A stretch of DNA of 64,000 nucleotides from Marinobacterium jannaschii DSM 6295 (GCF_000620085.1 NZ_JHVJ01000010.1:186001-250000), one strand, 5' to 3'; shown: positions 9,104-17,883, numbered from the stretch's first letter. Notes: a model not told the origin generated them from the letters alone. A program made the numbers and translations.

Positions 9104-9820
9104 ATGATTATTAAAGGCGGCATCAATATCTGTGGGCTGACCATCGGCGTGATCTCACTGGAATCCTACTTTCCAAAACCTGATGGGCATATAAAACACC
9201 CGGCCAGTTTTGATTTTCCGGTGTTTTATAAGACGGTGCAGGGCGCGACCATCGACCGGCTGATCCGCGAGCGTGATCCTGAACTACTGAAGCCGTTTAT
9301 TGCCGCGGCACAGGAACTGGAGCGCGAAGGCGTGAAGGCGATTACCGGCAGCTGCGGCTTTCTGGCGCTGCACCAGAAAGAGATTGCGGATGCGGTGGAT
9401 ATTCCGGTGTTTATGTCCAGCCTGATCCAGGTGCCGCTGGTCTCACGCATGCTGAAGCGTGACCAGAAAGTCGGTGTGGTGGTCGCCAACAGCGATGCAC
9501 TGTCGGCAGATCACCTGCGCGGCGTCGGCATTGCCGACGAACCAATGGTGGTCGCGGGCATGCAGCATCAGCAACAGTTCGCGGAGGTGATTCTGCGTGG
9601 TGAGACCGATGACCTGGATATGGCGCTGTTTGAACAGGAGCTGTGCACAGTGGTGAAGGGCATGCTGGATGACAATCCGGATGTGGGGGCTATTGTGCTG
9701 GAATGCACCGATCTGTCGCATTTCGCACCGGCACTGCAGGCAAAGTTCGGCCTGCCGGTATTTGACCTGAGCAGCCTCACCCGCATGGTGGCGGCCGCTG
9801 TGGATCGCCAGATCGCCTGA
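9104..9820 (+). CDS. Aspartate/glutamate/hydantoin racemase family protein
   Basis: 238 residues. Two candidate catalytic cysteines sit at the positions expected for the Asp/Glu/hydantoin racemase superfamily: ITGSCGFLALHQ (first half) and AIVLECTDLSHF (second half). Beginning MIIKGGINICGLTIGVISLESYFPK it is not a canonical MurI (no long glutamate racemase motifs). A ribosome-binding site AATAAGGAAT lies just upstream of the ATG. It follows the dehydrogenase by 36 bases and is closed by a strong terminator, so it is the last gene of the ridA operon. Likely acts on a side-chain-modified amino acid or on an arylmalonate-like acid; the actual substrate is unknown. Confidence 0.88.
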   Translation: MIIKGGINICGLTIGVISLESYFPKPDGHIKHPASFDFPVFYKTVQGATIDRLIRERDPELLKPFIAAAQELEREGVKAITGSCGFLALHQKEIADAVDIPVFMSSLIQVPLVSRMLKRDQKVGVVVANSDALSADHLRGVGIADEPMVVAGMQHQQQFAEVILRGETDDLDMALFEQELCTVVKGMLDDNPDVGAIVLECTDLSHFAPALQAKFGLPVFDLSSLTRMVAAAVDRQIA

Positions 9821-9887
9821 TTTCAGTTGCTGTCTTTCCCCGATCGACAGGGCTCAGGTTGAGCGGTTGACCTAAGGGAAAAACACC

Positions 9888-9927
9888 AAAAAATCCGACC
9901 CGGGCTGCACCCCGGGTCGGATTTTTT
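9888..9927 (+). terminator. Strong intrinsic terminator after the racemase gene
   Basis: A 17-bp perfect stem (arms 9888-9904 and 9911-9927, core TCCGACCCGGG) encloses a 6-base loop and ends in TTTTTTCTT. The A/T flanks make it usable in both directions. Confidence 0.92.
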
Positions 9928-9950
9928 CTTACTGAAGTCTGCTGAGGGCA

Positions 9951-10025
9951 CTGCGGCTGTCTCGCCGTAGGGGCTGCGGCTGTCTCGCCGTAGGGGCTGC
10001 GGCTGTCTCGCCGTAGGGGCTGCGG
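9951..10025. repeat. 23-bp tandem repeat, three full copies
   Basis: Units start at 9951, 9974 and 9997, are identical, and begin CTGCGGCTGTCTCGCCG followed by TAGGGG; a partial fourth copy (CTGCGG) follows. The array lies between the racemase terminator and rarD, in DNA without a convincing gene. Confidence 0.9.
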
Positions 10026-10120
10026 CGGCTTCGTTAACGCTTAATTTAATCTGACGGATGCGCAGGCAAGCTGCGTGATTCGTTATTCCAGCCATCGTTT
10101 ATTTTATTCTGTAATCCAAA

Positions 10121-11050
10121 ATGCACCGATCTAATCTTCTGCAGGGTGGCCTGCTATGGACCACCTGCGCCTATGTTATCTGGGGCCTGACGCCACTCTT
10201 TTACCAACATCTGCGTGGGGTGGAAGCCATGGAGATCTTTTCGTTGCGGGTGCTCTGCTCGGTACCGCTGATGGCGCTTTTACTTTGGGTGACTGTTACG
10301 CCGCTTCGGGTATTTAAACTGCTGATGGAGCCGAAAACGTTTTTCTGGCTGTTCCTGTCAACCGCCTGTATCTCTACCAGCTGGTACCTGAATACCTGGG
10401 GCGCGACCAACGGCCAGGTGCTGATGGTCAGCCTGGCCTATTTCCTGACGCCGCTGATCAGTATCCTTATCGGTGTGTTCTACCTGCGGGAGCGGCTGAC
10501 GCCCCTGCAGCGGGTGGCGCTGGTGCTCTGCGCCTCGGGGTTTCTGTATGCCTGCCTGAGCCTGAACAGCTTTCCCTGGCTGACCATTGGTATTGCGCTG
10601 GCGTTTGGTTTTTACGGTGTAATCAAGAAACAGGTCAGGATCGATACCCTCAACGGCCTGACTGCAGAAACGCTGCTGATGGTGCCGCTGGCGCTGTTCT
10701 ACCTGATCGGTACGGCAGGGCATACCCAGTGGGAGGCCGGTGACGATAGCATCCGTCTGTTACTGATACTGACGGCTCCGATGACCGTACTGCCGCTGGG
10801 ATTATTCGCCTTTGGCGTAGCGCGGATGAATAACCTCACCACCATTGCGATTCTGCAATATATAGAGCCGACCCTGTACTTCCTGCTGGCGGTGTTCGTA
10901 TTCGGCGAAGTGATCGATATGCAGCGTCTGACAACCTTTGGCCTGGTCTGGGCCGGCTTTATCGTCTTCTCAATCGACGCCGCCCGGCGTGCCAAGCTGG
11001 CTAAGCCCGCCAAGCCCGCAGCCGCCGGGCTCGAACCGGAAACCGCGTAG
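10121..11050 (+). CDS. rarD: RarD family EamA transporter
   Basis: 309 residues with about ten hydrophobic segments and the two EamA repeats of the drug/metabolite transporter superfamily. The opening GGLLWTTCAYVIWGLTPLFYQHL and the following EIFSLRVLCSVPLMALLL match the RarD (chloramphenicol-sensitive protein) subfamily, as does LNTWGATNGQVLMVSLAYFLTPLISILIGVF in the middle. Substrate unknown. No good ribosome-binding site precedes the ATG, and the gene stands alone between a repeat region and ybaN. Confidence 0.92.
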   Translation: MHRSNLLQGGLLWTTCAYVIWGLTPLFYQHLRGVEAMEIFSLRVLCSVPLMALLLWVTVTPLRVFKLLMEPKTFFWLFLSTACISTSWYLNTWGATNGQVLMVSLAYFLTPLISILIGVFYLRERLTPLQRVALVLCASGFLYACLSLNSFPWLTIGIALAFGFYGVIKKQVRIDTLNGLTAETLLMVPLALFYLIGTAGHTQWEAGDDSIRLLLILTAPMTVLPLGLFAFGVARMNNLTTIAILQYIEPTLYFLLAVFVFGEVIDMQRLTTFGLVWAGFIVFSIDAARRAKLAKPAKPAAAGLEPETA

Positions 11051-11254
11051 ATTGCCCGTCGCCGCTGTGTATAATGGATGATGACAGCTGAGCTGAACTT
11101 TATGCTGTCTGTTTTACAGCGGCGTCGTTATTTGTCTATTTTTAATGGTGACCATTCTGTATCTGACAAAATAACCGGTCGGGTTGCTGGCTCCGGGCCA
11201 GCGGCAGCCTCGCCGGATTTGTTAGCCGTATAACTGCCGCAGAGGAGCAGGGGT

Positions 11255-11653
11255 GTGACGAAGATTCTCTACCTGATAGCCGGACTGACCTGCCTTTTGC
11301 TGGGGCTGGTCGGTGTCGTGCTGCCGCTGCTTCCTACCACTCCCTTTGTGTTGCTGGCGGCGTTTTGCTTTTCCCGCAGCTCAGAATCCCTGCATCGTAA
11401 ACTGCTCGAAAACAAGCTGTTTGGCCCGCTGATCCGCGACTGGGAAGATAACGGCGTTATCCCCCTGAAAGCCAAATGTATCGGCAGCAGCATGATGATC
11501 CTGATGGTCAGCTATCCGCTGATCTACCGCGACTTTGCTATCGAGCTGAAGGCGCTGGTGGTGCTGACTATTATCTGCGTGCTCTGTTACATCTGGAGCC
11601 GCCCCAGCGTGGCAGTGATCACGGCCAAAGCCGGGATCAACAGCGGCCGCTGA
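11255..11653 (+). CDS. ybaN: YbaN family inner-membrane protein (DUF454)
   Basis: 132 residues; GTG start preceded by AGAGGAG seven bases upstream. The N-terminus LIAGLTCLLLGLVGVVLPLLPTTPFVLLAAFCFSRSS is the DUF454 signature, followed by the GPLIRDWEDNGVIPLKAK loop and two more hydrophobic segments. A small inner-membrane protein with no assigned biochemical function; E. coli ybaN is beside priC/apt, a context not seen here. Confidence 0.92.
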   Translation: MTKILYLIAGLTCLLLGLVGVVLPLLPTTPFVLLAAFCFSRSSESLHRKLLENKLFGPLIRDWEDNGVIPLKAKCIGSSMMILMVSYPLIYRDFAIELKALVVLTIICVLCYIWSRPSVAVITAKAGINSGR

Positions 11654-11673
11654 AGGCCGGCCCGTCACAACCA

Positions 11674-13569
11674 TCAGACTGCTTTGACCACCAGATCGCT
11701 GAGCGGTATCGAGCTGCAGGCGAGCACTACACCCTTTTCCTTTTCTGCCTCCGATAAGGGCCCCGTTGCCAGTTGCCGCACCTGCCCGGAGACCAGCTGA
11801 ACCTTGCAGGTGCCGCAGATTCCGGCGCGACAATTGCAGTCCATGCGGATGCCCTGTTCATCGGCCTGTTCCAGCAGCGTCTGGTGATTGTTGCCGTGGA
11901 TCAGGGCGTCGTGGTTCTCCAGCCGGATCGCCAGATCGGCGAACGGCAATTGCTGATCCTCCTCTGACAGCGCAGGGGCCTTGAAGCTCTCCTGAAACCA
12001 GCGTTGCTCGGCCAGGCCCAGCTGGCGTGAGGCTTCACGGGCCTGGTCCATAAACCCCTTGGGACCGCAGCACATAACCGCGCGTTCGGTCAGGTCCGGC
12101 ACCAGTGAGATTAGCAGATCGCGTTCCAGCCGGCCTGATGGCCCCGCCCAGGCGCTGTCCGGCTGACTAAGGCTGAATATCAGCTTCAGGTGCGGGTTCT
12201 GTGCCGCCAGCCAGGTCAGTTCGGCACGGCAGATCAGGTCGGCCTCGGTGCGGGCCTGATGCAGAAACACAATGTCGCGGTGACTGTGGTTGTCGCTCAG
12301 GTAGCGGCAGATCGACAACAGCGGGGTGATACCGCTGCCGGCGGATAGTAGCAGCAGCTTCTCGGCGCTGCTGCTGTTGACGTTGAACTGCCCCATCGGT
12401 CCCAGAGCGGAGATCTCATCTCCCGGTTGCAGGTTGTCGTGCAGCCAGCGGGACACCGTTCCATCGGGCTGGCGCTTGACCGTAATCGCTAGGTCGGACG
12501 GACGGGAGGGCGAGGAGGAGAGGGTGTAGCAGCGGTTAACGGTTTCGCCATCAATCTGCGGTTGCAGGGTGATAAACTGCCCGGCCTGATAGTCCGGCTG
12601 CAGTGTCGGTGGCAGGGCGAAGCGGAAGCTGACCACATCCGGTGTTTCCTCTACCCGGGCGACACAGCGGAGCCGGGCCGGTTCATTTGCCTGCCAGCGG
12701 GCTGACGTTGCAGGCAGCGGTGCCGGACGGATGATCAGGCTGTGATTCGCATACTCAGGCGGCGGCGCTGTCTCCAGCACTTCAAGGCTGTCGCCCCGGG
12801 CGATCCGGCCCTCATTGAGCGGAATCAGGTTCTGCCCGAAGTAGACTTCGTTATCCTCGCCTTTACGGTAGCGCTGCAGGGTCTGCAGCGGCTCGCCATC
12901 GCCCACCGGCTGGCCGGTATCCGGATCGTAGGTGGTCATCACACACCGCGAGCAGGGTTTCACCAGCGCAAACTCCACCTCACCGATTCGTACCCGTTTC
13001 CAGCCATCCTCGGCAAACGCCTCGGTGCCGCTGATCACCAGGTTGGGGCGGAACTGCTCCATACGGTTGATCCGCTGGCTGCGCTGATTCAGATCCTGCA
13101 GTGACGCCTCCGAAATCAGCAGCAGCGGGTAGCCATCGGCAAAGCCCACCGGTTTGTCCGGCTGGCGTGAGGTAAAGCGCTGCGACTGCGGGCCAAAGAA
13201 ATGTAACCGCGCCGGTCGCCCCAGTTTGCTGCTCAGCCACTCATTCTGCTCTTCATTGAATTGCTGGGCGCTGACCTGATCGCCCCAGACCTCCACATTC
13301 CGGTAGTGCTCAGCCAGCCGGTGCAGGTCGATGCTGATCCGCTCGCCGTCCGGGGCGATCAGTAACAGCCCCTGTGGTATCAGCAGGGTTCTAAACCCCA
13401 GCAGCTTCGGACACTCGCGGGCGGTGATAAAGTGGCCGTCCGGGGCGCTGATCATCAGGCGACGGTCGAAGCTCAGCCCGGCCTGCTCGACAAAGCTGCT
13501 GCTGAGGCTGATGCCGGCGGTGGACTTAATCGGATAGATATGGATAGCAGAGAGCTGTGGCCCGGTCAT
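11674..13569 (-). CDS. MOSC - flavin reductase - [2Fe-2S] ferredoxin fusion protein
   Basis: 631 residues from the ATG at 13569 (AAGGA eight bases upstream); an upstream in-frame extension to 13656 is not conserved-looking. Domains: MOSC N-terminal barrel (1-120), MOSC domain (about 120-270) with Cys206 and Cys209 in KPCSRCVMTTYDPDTG, ferredoxin-NADP reductase-like FAD domain (about 295-400; RCYTLSSSP at 346), NAD(P) domain (400-530; SAGSGITPL at 409), and a plant-type [2Fe-2S] domain (545-631; Cys580, 585, 588 and 618). E. coli YcbX has only MOSC plus ferredoxin domains and needs a partner reductase for N-hydroxylated base detoxification. This protein carries the reductase in the same chain, so it should be a self-sufficient molybdenum-cofactor N-reductase. 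That function is inference. Confidence 0.93.
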   Translation of the reverse strand: MTGPQLSAIHIYPIKSTAGISLSSSFVEQAGLSFDRRLMISAPDGHFITARECPKLLGFRTLLIPQGLLLIAPDGERISIDLHRLAEHYRNVEVWGDQVSAQQFNEEQNEWLSSKLGRPARLHFFGPQSQRFTSRQPDKPVGFADGYPLLLISEASLQDLNQRSQRINRMEQFRPNLVISGTEAFAEDGWKRVRIGEVEFALVKPCSRCVMTTYDPDTGQPVGDGEPLQTLQRYRKGEDNEVYFGQNLIPLNEGRIARGDSLEVLETAPPPEYANHSLIIRPAPLPATSARWQANEPARLRCVARVEETPDVVSFRFALPPTLQPDYQAGQFITLQPQIDGETVNRCYTLSSSPSRPSDLAITVKRQPDGTVSRWLHDNLQPGDEISALGPMGQFNVNSSSAEKLLLLSAGSGITPLLSICRYLSDNHSHRDIVFLHQARTEADLICRAELTWLAAQNPHLKLIFSLSQPDSAWAGPSGRLERDLLISLVPDLTERAVMCCGPKGFMDQAREASRQLGLAEQRWFQESFKAPALSEEDQQLPFADLAIRLENHDALIHGNNHQTLLEQADEQGIRMDCNCRAGICGTCKVQLVSGQVRQLATGPLSEAEKEKGVVLACSSIPLSDLVVKAV

Positions 13570-13624
13570 GACGGTGTCCTTTCGTAAGGCTGGGGGAGGG
13601 TGCTGAGGTTGAATCGCACCCGGG

Positions 13625-13864
13625 CTAGTAGGGCAGTTTGCTACTGATCCTGTCAAGGCGGATGCGCAGTTGCTCGCCGGACGGGCTTTCCGCGATCAGG
13701 TACTCTTCGCCACGTTTATTCTCCAGATCGAGGAAACGTAGCGGCTGTTGCCGGGTCGTGCCGCTTTCATCCAGCCAGGTGACACTGTGGATCGCATGGC
13801 GCATACAGGCCAGTTCATAGCCATCGTGAACTTCGCAATTGATCGGTTGGTATTGAGTATTCAT
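13625..13864 (-). CDS. rof: Rho-binding antiterminator Rof
   Basis: About 79 residues. The start MNTQYQPINCEVHDGYELACM closely follows the E. coli Rof start, and the EEYLIAESPSGEQLRIRLDRISS tail also fits. Rof binds Rho and inhibits its termination activity, as an Sm-like fold. AGGAGGAACCGGC precedes the ATG at 13864, so this start is preferred over an in-frame start 30 bases upstream. It lies between the MOSC fusion gene and a TPR-methyltransferase on the same strand. Confidence 0.9.
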   Translation of the reverse strand: MNTQYQPINCEVHDGYELACMRHAIHSVTWLDESGTTRQQPLRFLDLENKRGEEYLIAESPSGEQLRIRLDRISSKLPY

Positions 13865-13945
13865 GCCGGTTCCTCCTGCTGCTATGACCATCATTTGCCG
13901 ACAAAGCTCACTATAGCAGTGGAAAAGTACAGGATCTGCAGGGAT

Positions 13946-15322
13946 TCAGGGCTTACGAAACAGCAGGATCTGGCCTTGCAGCATTTCGCCGTGCTCCTTA
14001 CGCAGCGGAATTCCCGCGCTCAGCAGCAGCTCAAGTCCCTGCGTTTCGGCCAGTTGCTGCAGGTAGGCTTCACTATGGCGGAAACGGCCGCTGGGAGTCA
14101 GCTCCGGGGTCAGCTGCTCGCCAAGCTCCAGAGTGCAGGCGAAAGTTCCGCCATCGTTAAGCCAGTGCGGCAAGCGGATAAACAGCGGCTTCAGGTCGCC
14201 GAGGTAGATCAGTACATCGCTGGCGGTGATCAGGTCGAACGGGCTGTCCGGCTCGAACCCCAGGATATCGTCACAGATCAGTCGCTGGTAGCAGCCTTTA
14301 TTGCGGGCCTGTTGCAGCATCTGTTGTGACAGGTCCACGCCGGTAATCTCGGCGGTCTCAAACTGCTGGCGCAGTGCCTGCCCCAGCAGTCCGGTGCCAC
14401 ACCCCAGGTCAAGAATCCGTGCCGGTAGTCCGGGCAGCCAGTTTGGCAGCAGGCTGGCCAGCCTGGCGGGCGCATCGTAGCCCAGCCTGCCGAGCAGGCG
14501 CTGTTCAAACTCGTCGGCGTGGCGGTCGTAGAGTCCGCTGATATAGGCCGCCGGGGCACGGGACTGTCGCTGTCCCGCCTGTGCCGCCAGCAGATAACGA
14601 GCCGGTTCGTCATCCGGTCGCAGCTCCAGCCCTTTGTGGTACAGCTGTATTCCGGCGTCGCAGGCGCCGGCCTCAGACACATAGTGCGCCAGCTCGAACC
14701 GGCTGTCGGCATCCAGCGCGATACTGTCGATAAACTGCAACAGGCTGTCCGATTGCCCGCACAGACACAGGTTTAACGCCCACTCCTGCAGCCAGTCAAA
14801 ATCACGCTGGCTGTCACTGATCGCTGACAGCAGTGTCAGGGCTTGCTGCGCCTTGCCCTGCTGGCGCAGGCACACGGCCATGCTGATCTTCGCATCGGTC
14901 AGTTGCGGCTCCAGCTGCAATGCCTTTTGCAGGTCCAGCTGCATCTGCTGCCACTGTTGCTGGCGCTCATGCAGGTTGGCGCGGTTGAGCAGGAAGGGTG
15001 CATTGTCCGGAAACAGGCGCAGGGCCTGATTAATAGCATTCATCGCGGCCACCTGATCACCGGTCTGCAACCGGGCCTGGCTCAGGTTGCTGAAAGCCTG
15101 GGCGCGGAATTTATCTGCTGCCTTAAGCTGGCTGGCCGTCTCCAGCTGTTCACAGGCGGCGACCGGTTCACCGTCTTTCAATAGGGCGACACCGTAGAGA
15201 TGGACGCTGTTGAAATCCTGCGGATTACTATGGATGAGTTTGCGACAGATAGCGCGGGCCATCGATAGCTTGCCCTGACTGAGCAACCGCAGTGCCTTCT
15301 GGAGTAGCTGTTCCTGATTCAT
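13946..15322 (-). CDS. TPR-repeat protein with C-terminal SAM-dependent methyltransferase domain
   Basis: 458 residues. The N-terminal half (about 1-260) is a string of degenerate tetratricopeptide repeats rich in Gln, Leu and Ala (for example INQALRLFPDNAPFLLNRAN). The C-terminal part (about 290-450) is a class I methyltransferase: motif I ILDLGCGTGLLGQAL, acidic motif II ITGVDLSQQMLQQA, and motif DLITASDVLIYLGDL. This architecture resembles the COG4976-type predicted TPR-methyltransferases. The repeats probably dock a protein partner; the substrate is unknown. Upstream it is divergent from a DUF3820 gene. Confidence 0.92.
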   Translation of the reverse strand: MNQEQLLQKALRLLSQGKLSMARAICRKLIHSNPQDFNSVHLYGVALLKDGEPVAACEQLETASQLKAADKFRAQAFSNLSQARLQTGDQVAAMNAINQALRLFPDNAPFLLNRANLHERQQQWQQMQLDLQKALQLEPQLTDAKISMAVCLRQQGKAQQALTLLSAISDSQRDFDWLQEWALNLCLCGQSDSLLQFIDSIALDADSRFELAHYVSEAGACDAGIQLYHKGLELRPDDEPARYLLAAQAGQRQSRAPAAYISGLYDRHADEFEQRLLGRLGYDAPARLASLLPNWLPGLPARILDLGCGTGLLGQALRQQFETAEITGVDLSQQMLQQARNKGCYQRLICDDILGFEPDSPFDLITASDVLIYLGDLKPLFIRLPHWLNDGGTFACTLELGEQLTPELTPSGRFRHSEAYLQQLAETQGLELLLSAGIPLRKEHGEMLQGQILLFRKP

Positions 15323-15473
15323 GTCTAAACGCTGGAAACGGTTGGGTAGTGGATAGGATTGGGCGTAATATAGTCGGCCGCGAATCCACTCTCAATATGT
15401 TGAAGCCGCCGACGCAGCCGATCTGTATCGATGTGGGCATCGCGCTCTCCAGAAATCAGCCTTGAATCCCGTG

Positions 15474-15692
15474 ATGAACGACCTGAACCCTGAAATGTTG
15501 TTGAAACTGGCCCTTATGCAGATGCCCTTCGGTAAGTATAAAGGCCGCGTACTGATGGATCTGCCGGAACCTTATCTGCTGTGGTTCAGCAATAAGGGCT
15601 TTCCTCCGGGCGAACTGGGTGAGCTGATGGCCCTGATGCTGGAGATCCAGATTAATGGCCTGGAAGAGTTGCTTACGCCACTGCGTCGTTAA
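15474..15692 (+). CDS. DUF3820 family protein
   Basis: About 72 residues with the compact family signature MPFGKYKGRVLMDLPEPYLLWFSNKGFPPGELGELMALM. The role of DUF3820 proteins is unknown; the fold is thought small and all-alpha/beta. ATG at 15474 is chosen; a TTG at 15462 in the same frame is possible and neither has a strong ribosome-binding site. It stands 60 bases before the lrgA/lrgB pair and may be in the same transcript. Confidence 0.88.
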   Translation: MNDLNPEMLLKLALMQMPFGKYKGRVLMDLPEPYLLWFSNKGFPPGELGELMALMLEIQINGLEELLTPLRR

Positions 15693-15751
15693 CGCGGTGC
15701 ATAGCTTCCGCTGTCTCCGGGCTCCAGCTGGCCTGAATTAGGGATTAGACC

Positions 15752-16111
15752 ATGTTGCGCGGTTTTCTGATTTTAATGTGTTTTCTGCTACTGGGAGAGA
15801 GCATCAGCTTTCTGCTGGCTTTGCCGGTCAATGGCGGGGTGGTGGGGATGCTGCTGTTAACGCTGTGGCTGATGATTAATGGTGATGTCAGTGCCGACCT
15901 GGTTTCGGCCAGCCAGAAGCTGATATCGGTGCTGGTGTTTCTGATTATGCCCGGTGTGGTCGGGGTGTTTTTTCTTGCTGATGAGTTCACTTCTCAATGG
16001 TTGCCGGTGATCGTTGCCCTGTTGCTCGGTACCCTGCTGAGTGTGCTAACCACATTCCTGCTGATGCGCAGCCTCGGTAATGATAAGACGGAATCCCGGC
16101 ATCATGACTGA
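15752..16111 (+). CDS. CidA/LrgA family membrane protein
   Basis: 119 residues with four hydrophobic segments and the holin-like CidA/LrgA pattern: LLLGESISFLLALPVNGGVVGMLLL, then KLISVLVFLIMPGVVGVFFL. Members act with an LrgB partner; early work called them holin/antiholin-like, more recent work in several bacteria links the pair to pyruvate or other small-carboxylate uptake. It overlaps the lrgB start by eight bases. Confidence 0.92.
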   Translation: MLRGFLILMCFLLLGESISFLLALPVNGGVVGMLLLTLWLMINGDVSADLVSASQKLISVLVFLIMPGVVGVFFLADEFTSQWLPVIVALLLGTLLSVLTTFLLMRSLGNDKTESRHHD

Positions 16112-16835
16112 GCTGCCTCAACCTTTCCCTGCACTGTTGCTGCAGTTGATGGAAACCCCTTTGCTGGCGATCACCCTGTCGCTGGCCGCTTACTTTGCCG
16201 GCCGTACCCTGTTTCGCTGGCTGAAACAGCCGCTCTGGTGCCCGGTGGCGTTATTGTCGGCCTCGCTGCTGGCGGCAACACTGGCATTGTTATCGATCAG
16301 CTATGAGGACTACCGCCGCGAGGCCGAGTGGCTGACATTGTTGCTTGGCCCGGCCACCGTGGCGCTGGCGGTTCCCCTCTACCAGCAGCTGCATCATATC
16401 CGCTCCGCCTGGCGGCAGATCCTGATCACTCTGCCGGTGGCGGCAAGCTGTGCCGCCCTTTATGCCGTGTTGCTGGCGATCTGGCTGGGCGCTTCAGCGG
16501 ATGTGGTGGCGTCGCTGGCTCCGAAATCGGTAACCGCACCCATCGCTATCGGCATCGTTGACCAGCTGGGCGGTTCCGTCGCGATGATGATGGGCGGTTT
16601 GCTGATTACCGGTGTTGTATCGGTGCTCTTCGTCGAGTTGCTGGCCCCCAGGCTGAACATCCGCGATGAGCGTATCATCGGTTTCGTGCTGGGCATCAAT
16701 GGCCACGCCATCGGTACCGTACGCGCCTTTGAAATCAGTCAGCTGGCAGGCGCCTTCGCCTCGCTGGGCATGAGCCTGACCGGCGTCTTCACCGCCATCT
16801 GGCTGCCGCTGGTCTGGACGTTGCTGGCGTTTTAG
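16104..16835 (+). CDS. LrgB family membrane protein
   Basis: About 243 residues from ATG 16104, chosen over an in-frame ATG at 16080 because it sits at the lrgA stop. Multiple membrane segments and the LrgB signature are present: LAPKSVTAPIAIGIVDQLGGS and the RIIGFVLGINGHAIGTVRAFE segment, together with the FASLGMSLTGVFTAIWLPL C-terminus. It forms a unit with the upstream LrgA-like protein; together they are an inner-membrane transporter/murein-hydrolase modulator pair. Confidence 0.94.
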   Translation: MTELPQPFPALLLQLMETPLLAITLSLAAYFAGRTLFRWLKQPLWCPVALLSASLLAATLALLSISYEDYRREAEWLTLLLGPATVALAVPLYQQLHHIRSAWRQILITLPVAASCAALYAVLLAIWLGASADVVASLAPKSVTAPIAIGIVDQLGGSVAMMMGGLLITGVVSVLFVELLAPRLNIRDERIIGFVLGINGHAIGTVRAFEISQLAGAFASLGMSLTGVFTAIWLPLVWTLLAF

Positions 16836-16973
16836 TGCCGCTATCCGGTGCGACTATGACTGCGCCGGGATGGCTCCGCCAGGTAGTATGGAAGCAGCAG
16901 TAATGGGCCAGACGTGGTGGATCAGTTGTACAGGGGCTGTCGATATCAGTACCGGAATGCTGGCTGGCGCGGA

Positions 16974-17777
16974 TCATCGCAGCATTGCCGCCACGATTGC
17001 TTCCGGCGCATCTTCCTGCATCAGGTGCCCCGAATAAGGTACGGTGGTTAGCCTGCCCCCGGTTAATAAGTCCGCCAGTTTGTGTCCCTGCGTGACCGGT
17101 ATCCACTCATCTTTCTCACCCCACAGTATCTGCACCGGTTGCTCCATGGGGGCATAGCGTATCTCTATCTCATCGGTATAACGCTGATCCATCTGGGCGA
17201 TCTGACGGTAAAACGCGGCTTGTCCTTCTGGGCCTTGCCAGGGGCTCATGTAAATCTGCATCGCTTCCTCACTGAGTGGGTTAAAGGCCGCGCCCTGCAG
17301 ATAAGCACGTAGCAGGGCGTCGTGCGCGTAGGCGGGTAATCCGGTGAACGCTTCCTGGTGTTTGCGAATATGGGCTACAAAAGGGGAGCCCCAGGGGGCC
17401 AGTGCCACTGGGTCGATAATCGTCAGGCGCTTGATGGCGACAGCGTTGAGATAGTGCGCGCGTAATACGGTGGCACCGCCAAAGTCATGACAGAGTATCT
17501 CGGGTTGATCGATGCTCCAGTGCCTGAGCAGGGCAGCCAATAACCGGTTTTGTACCCCGAGTGAGACATCCTGACCGGCTTTCATTTCCGACTGGCCATA
17601 GCCCAGCAGATCAAAGAAATAGAGTTGCCACCGATCTGCCAGCAGTGGCGCGATCTTACGCCAGACCTGCGAAGAGAATGGCGTACCATGAACCAGTAGC
17701 AAAGGGTCTCCCTGGCCGATACTGCCCCAGGCTACGGATTGGCCTTCGAATTCAAAGCGGTTTGGAAGATTAAGCAT
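16974..17777 (-). CDS. Alpha/beta hydrolase with aspartate nucleophile (epoxide hydrolase/dehalogenase class)
   Basis: About 267 residues. The oxyanion-loop motif is HGTPFSSQVW (HGxP, typical of epoxide hydrolases and haloalkane dehalogenases). The nucleophile elbow reads CHDFGGAT, giving Asp instead of the usual Ser. The acid residue follows in ILWGEKDEWIP and the catalytic His in PYSGHLMQEDAPEAI. The enzyme therefore probably forms an alkyl-enzyme ester on an epoxide or halogenated compound. ATG at 17777 follows GTG at 17780; AAGGAG lies upstream. It is divergent from a CGNR-type regulator across about 106 bases with two palindromic sites, suggesting a substrate-inducible pair. Confidence 0.9.
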   Translation of the reverse strand: MLNLPNRFEFEGQSVAWGSIGQGDPLLLVHGTPFSSQVWRKIAPLLADRWQLYFFDLLGYGQSEMKAGQDVSLGVQNRLLAALLRHWSIDQPEILCHDFGGATVLRAHYLNAVAIKRLTIIDPVALAPWGSPFVAHIRKHQEAFTGLPAYAHDALLRAYLQGAAFNPLSEEAMQIYMSPWQGPEGQAAFYRQIAQMDQRYTDEIEIRYAPMEQPVQILWGEKDEWIPVTQGHKLADLLTGGRLTTVPYSGHLMQEDAPEAIVAAMLR

Positions 17778-17794
17778 CACAGTACGCTCCTTGA

Positions 17795-17866
17795 AACCAT
17801 TAATTTGAAATTAAAGGTTACGATGTTGAAAAAATGGCTGCAACCATTAAATTGGAATAAATGGTT
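17795..17866. promoter_or_regulatory. Twin 25-bp palindromic operators between hydrolase and CGNR regulator
   Basis: Two related palindromes lie in the divergent gap. The first (17795-17819, centre 17807) has arms AACCATTAATTT and AAATTAAAGGTT with one mismatch. The second (17842-17866, centre 17854) begins AACCATTAAATT and ends ATAAATGGTT. Centres are 47 bp apart. Their position between a regulator and its divergent neighbour suggests autoregulation and control of the hydrolase by the CGNR protein. Confidence 0.65.
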
Positions 17867-17883
17867 ATGGATGGTTGGGGCTT

